Assembly (NCBI RefSeq): GCF_937888285.1
Contig: NZ_CALART010000023.1
Span: forward strand, 38,502 to 102,501
DNA: 64,000 bases
Reading direction: 5' to 3'
Source of the DNA: an uncultured Aquimonas sp.
GTDB lineage: Bacteria > Pseudomonadota > Gammaproteobacteria > Xanthomonadales > Xanthomonadaceae
The notes under the pieces were generated by a model. The model saw nothing but the letters and a program-made list of their open reading frames with translations, made no database searches and had not been told where the DNA came from. Both the position numbers and the translations under genes were made by a program. Positions 61,703 through 64,000 of the stretch are shown here, one piece after another (within the stretch, counting starts at the first letter, position 1; each line of letters starts with the position of its first letter).

Positions 61703-61737
61703 TCGCGAGTCCGGGGCAGGTTCGGCTTGCTTGTGCT

Positions 61738-61821
61738 GGATCAAGCGCTTACGCGCTCGATCCGCGGGCGCGCCCTCCATATCGCGCGACAACGCCGAAC
61801 ACTTCAGCGTTGCCTTGGCGC
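61738..61821. repeat. Dispersed intergenic repeat, copy 2
   Basis: 84 nt with blocks matching 7393-7474: GGATCAAGCG, CTCGATCCGCGGGCGCGCC, CGCGCG and CAGCGTTGCCTTGGCGC. Inverted sub-blocks GGATC...GATCC and AACGC...GCGTT can pair. It lies between the converging kinase 3 gene and the delta-60 gene. Confidence 0.6.
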
Positions 61822-61934
61822 GTCTGAGCTTTCCTTTGCGCCTTGCGCCAGTCTTCGGGCGCTTGCATCGCCTGGCGCTGGGATGAAGGCCGAGGGCGAG
61901 TCGTGGCATCGGGAACCGCTGCGCGGCGCAGGCC

Positions 61935-63308
61935 TCACTCGAAGCCGTCGATGTGCAGCGCGTCGATCCGCATGCGCAGCACCCAGTAGTCGTGATCCTG
62001 GCTGTTGATGCAGTTCTGCGTGCGTGCGGCGCCGACCACGGTGACGCGGCCGTTCCAGAGGGTTGTCCGGCGCATCGACTGATCGTTGGGCTGGCTGCAG
62101 CCCGGCTGCAGTCGCGAGAACTGCCAGATTCCGCCGCTGCCGAAGCGCGTGTCGACCCGGTCCGGCTCGCTGCCTGCGGCCAGCAGCACCCGGATCTGGT
62201 ACAGCGCCTTGCCGCCGAGGTCATTGTCGAGGCCGGCGGTGCCCGTGACCAGCAGGCTACCGTCCGGCAGCGGAATCACATCGCCATCCTGGTCGTGCAG
62301 CAGCTGCTTGCCCGGTTGTCCCATCACCGGCAGCAGGGTCGGCAACTCAAGTACGCGCGTTCCGGTCTCGCGCTGCAGAAGCAGCACGGGCACATCGGCC
62401 GCACCGGGCTCGCGCCGGTGGGCGACGCTGGCGAACACGCCGGGCGCAACCATGCGTCCACGCCCAACGCGGTGCAGCAGGGCGGAGCCGGGAAGGGCCT
62501 GCACCAGTGCCAAGGTTTGTGGATCCACCCGCAGATGCAGGTGGGTCGGGAGGGCGTTACTAGTGCGCACAGCGCGACCAGAAAGCCACAGACTGCCGTC
62601 CGGCGCCTCCGCCGCTGCCGCAAAGGCGAAGCGTGAGTACAGGTCCTGACGGTAAATCGCGGCAGCTCTCACCGTACCGGTGGGATCGATGCGCACCGCG
62701 AAACCGCGCGTGCCGCCATCGCTCAAGGCCACGTCACCGGTCAGGTCAACCCCGCCGTCGGCCGCAAGATTCAGGCCCAGCGGCGATTCGCGCTGTGCCA
62801 GTCCAGTGCTGAGCGCGTCGAGATCCAGCACCGCGAATCCGCCGCTGCCCCAGGTGGGATCGGGCAGACCGGTCTGCGCCCGCACGCGCACCAGCACGAT
62901 GCGCTCGTCGCCCGCCTCAAGCGCCGGCTGGGCCAGCACAGCGTCGCCGTTGCCCATGCAAAGCCCGACACGCTCACGATCAAACATCCGCTCGCCTGGC
63001 CAGTCGAAGCTTTCCTTGCCGTCGCCGCTGAAAGTAGTGTCGAGGCTGCCGTCGCTGCGCAGCCGCAGCGTCACCACCCGCACGTTGCTGGAAGCCGCGC
63101 CGTAAACGGTCAGCGTGCCGCCCGGCGTGGCGCAGGCCGCGAGCGCGAAGTCGTCGTCAAAGCCGGTCACCGCCGCGAAGCCCTCGGTCAGCTGGCCGCG
63201 ATCGCCGAAGCTGGGGTCCAACAGCTGTGCCGCGGCCGGTGTGCATGCCAGGAATCCGGGCAGGCCAAGGGCGAGAGATCGGAAGAGGACGCGGGAAGCG
63301 AGGGACAC
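61935..63308 (-). CDS. Secreted delta-60 repeat protein
   Basis: A 457-residue exported protein. The GTG start at 63308 is chosen because GGAG lies 9 nt upstream, and it gives the signal peptide VSLASRVLFRSLALGLPGFLACTPAAAQ; the only alternative upstream is a TTG at 63359. The mature part carries delta-60 type repeats: LLDPSFGDRGQLTEGF, VRVVTLRLRSDGSLDTTFSGDGKESF, TGLPDPTWGSGG and VDTRFGSGGIWQF, which are spaced about 55-60 residues where intact. These form a beta-propeller in secreted proteins with unknown roles. It ends with HIDGFE, a short tail like that of the M28 peptidase at 17083. Converges with kinase 3. Confidence 0.82.
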   Translation of the reverse strand: MSLASRVLFRSLALGLPGFLACTPAAAQLLDPSFGDRGQLTEGFAAVTGFDDDFALAACATPGGTLTVYGAASSNVRVVTLRLRSDGSLDTTFSGDGKESFDWPGERMFDRERVGLCMGNGDAVLAQPALEAGDERIVLVRVRAQTGLPDPTWGSGGFAVLDLDALSTGLAQRESPLGLNLAADGGVDLTGDVALSDGGTRGFAVRIDPTGTVRAAAIYRQDLYSRFAFAAAAEAPDGSLWLSGRAVRTSNALPTHLHLRVDPQTLALVQALPGSALLHRVGRGRMVAPGVFASVAHRREPGAADVPVLLLQRETGTRVLELPTLLPVMGQPGKQLLHDQDGDVIPLPDGSLLVTGTAGLDNDLGGKALYQIRVLLAAGSEPDRVDTRFGSGGIWQFSRLQPGCSQPNDQSMRRTTLWNGRVTVVGAARTQNCINSQDHDYWVLRMRIDALHIDGFE

Positions 63309-63499
63309 GGCGCGATGCTCCAGGTTCGGACTGCATCGCGATACGCGAATTGGCGGCAAATCCTCCGCGGCCTGCGCCTTGCCAGGACACCGCGGCCCTG
63401 AAGTGCGAACCAGGTTCGGCCCGCGTGCACAGGTGCGTCAGCGCGAGTGGTGCCCAGCGCAGTACCGATGACTGCGCGACTGCCTCGATGCCGGCCGCC

Positions 63500-63922
63500 C
63501 TACATATCGTGCTTGTTGAGCGCGTAGCCCAGCGCTTTGTACTGGCTCCAGCGCGCGCGCAGCGGCTCGCGTGCCGCGGGGTCGGCGGGTACGACTTCGA
63601 GCACGCGCTCGAAGGGCGGTGGCGCGACTTCATCGCGCAGGTTCAGCACCAGCGGCCGCGAGGGCGTGTCGACGCCGGGCGGCACGATCAGCACCGGGGT
63701 GATGTCGTCGTCCTCGTCCATGCCCGCGACCTGGTGCGGGATATAGGCGTCCTCGTCGAACTCCCACAGCAGCTGGTCGATTTCCTCGGCCTGCTCCTCA
63801 GAGCGCGCGAGGATCAGCATCGGCTGGCCCGCGCCATAGCCGCGCTTGACCAGCTCGCAGACGAGCTTCAGCGGCTCCTCAAGGAAGCGCGGTTTGGCGA
63901 TCAGGTAGAAGTCGGCGCGCAC
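63500..63922 (-). CDS. holC: DNA polymerase III subunit chi
   Basis: A 140-residue protein matching HolC: MRADFYLIAKPRFLEEPLKLVCELVKRGYGAGQPMLILARSEEQAEEIDQLLWEFDEDAYIPHQVAG, then PVLIVPPGVDTPSRPLVLNLRDEVAPPPFERVLEVV. Chi binds single-strand-binding protein and psi in the clamp-loader complex. The start is a GTG at 63922: no ATG is in frame upstream, and the heptamer array at 63932-64000 begins nine bases further on. A recognisable Shine-Dalgarno is lacking. In other gammaproteobacteria holC follows pepA and precedes valS; neither is visible in the window. Confidence 0.88.
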   Translation of the reverse strand: MRADFYLIAKPRFLEEPLKLVCELVKRGYGAGQPMLILARSEEQAEEIDQLLWEFDEDAYIPHQVAGMDEDDDITPVLIVPPGVDTPSRPLVLNLRDEVAPPPFERVLEVVPADPAAREPLRARWSQYKALGYALNKHDM

Positions 63923-63931
63923 TTTAGAGCC

Positions 63932-64000
63932 GGGAATGGGGAATGGGGAATCGGGAATCGGGAATCGGGAATCGGGAATCGGGAATCGGGAATCGGGAAT
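63932..64000. repeat. Heptamer tandem array running off the window
   Basis: Two GGGAATG units, then seven GGGAATC units and a partial copy, without interruption to the end of the window; the real length is unknown. The array begins nine bases before the holC GTG. Confidence 0.9.

Overview
The window is high-GC DNA, dense in coding sequence, with gammaproteobacterial housekeeping genes (fpr, tyrS, holC, rlmJ, slp, gstA, an rnfB-type ferredoxin, a HiPIP and the methionine-salvage genes mtnB, mtnD and mtnC). Gene content, heptamer and palindromic intergenic repeats, and multiple sigma-factor/Ser-Thr-kinase-TPR proteins suggest the order Lysobacterales (Xanthomonadales), in the Lysobacter/Dokdonella/Aquimonas range. 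That placement is an inference from recognised families; no marker-gene comparison was possible. I see no tRNA, rRNA, CRISPR array, insertion sequence or prophage. It reads as ordinary chromosome with an accessory, secreted-protein-rich part from about 38 to 63 kb.

Layout. 0-9.8 kb: partial FKBP lipoprotein, small membrane and stress genes, ferredoxin-NADP reductase, a pair of cysteine-rich secreted paralogues, a Tat-exported dienelactone hydrolase-like protein, YjdM, a MmyB-type regulator divergent from two membrane proteins, sugE/gdx under a clear guanidine-II (mini-ykkC) riboswitch, and a tandem-domain methylglyoxal synthase-like protein coupled to a small HExxH protein. 9.8-12.2 kb: two secreted paralogues with a W-Y-N-P / S-G-H-G-L domain. 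12.5-16.4 kb: a tightly packed minus-strand operon mtnB-mtnD-mtnC-C13 peptidase-rnfB. 16.6-25.3 kb: HiPIP, secreted M28 peptidase, tyrS, a large unknown membrane protein, and LysR/gstA/nitronate monooxygenase. 25.4-38.6 kb: the first kinase-TPR protein, S9 peptidase, ABC exporter, macro-domain protein, slp-rlmJ, a DUF885 peptidase, and an overlapping SnoaL/GNAT/nitrilase operon.

39.3-50 kb holds three consecutive paralogous secreted proteins of about 1,120-1,140 residues. Each carries at its C-terminus two copies of a module related to the one in the 9.8-12.2 kb pair. I do not recognise this family, and it is the best candidate here for something undescribed. 50.1-52.1 kb is a DUF2141 protein plus a Tat-exported carotenoid oxygenase. 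52.3-61.7 kb has two further kinase-TPR proteins; one has a changed catalytic loop (HCD for HRD) and the other sits directly behind an ECF sigma factor. Between them are a lipoprotein fusing an M48-like peptidase to a TPM domain, a DUF3667 protein and a secreted unknown. 61.9-64 kb: a delta-60 repeat protein and holC, ending in a heptamer repeat that runs off the window.

Themes linking the genes: envelope and secretion (many signal peptides, Tat substrates, lipoproteins and peptidases), eukaryote-like kinase signalling (three paralogous transmembrane kinases with TPR output or sensor regions) and small-molecule detoxification (SugE with guanidine sensing, GST, nitronate monooxygenase, methylglyoxal synthase-like protein, macro domain). 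All functional statements are by recognition of sequence patterns; nothing was searched against a database.
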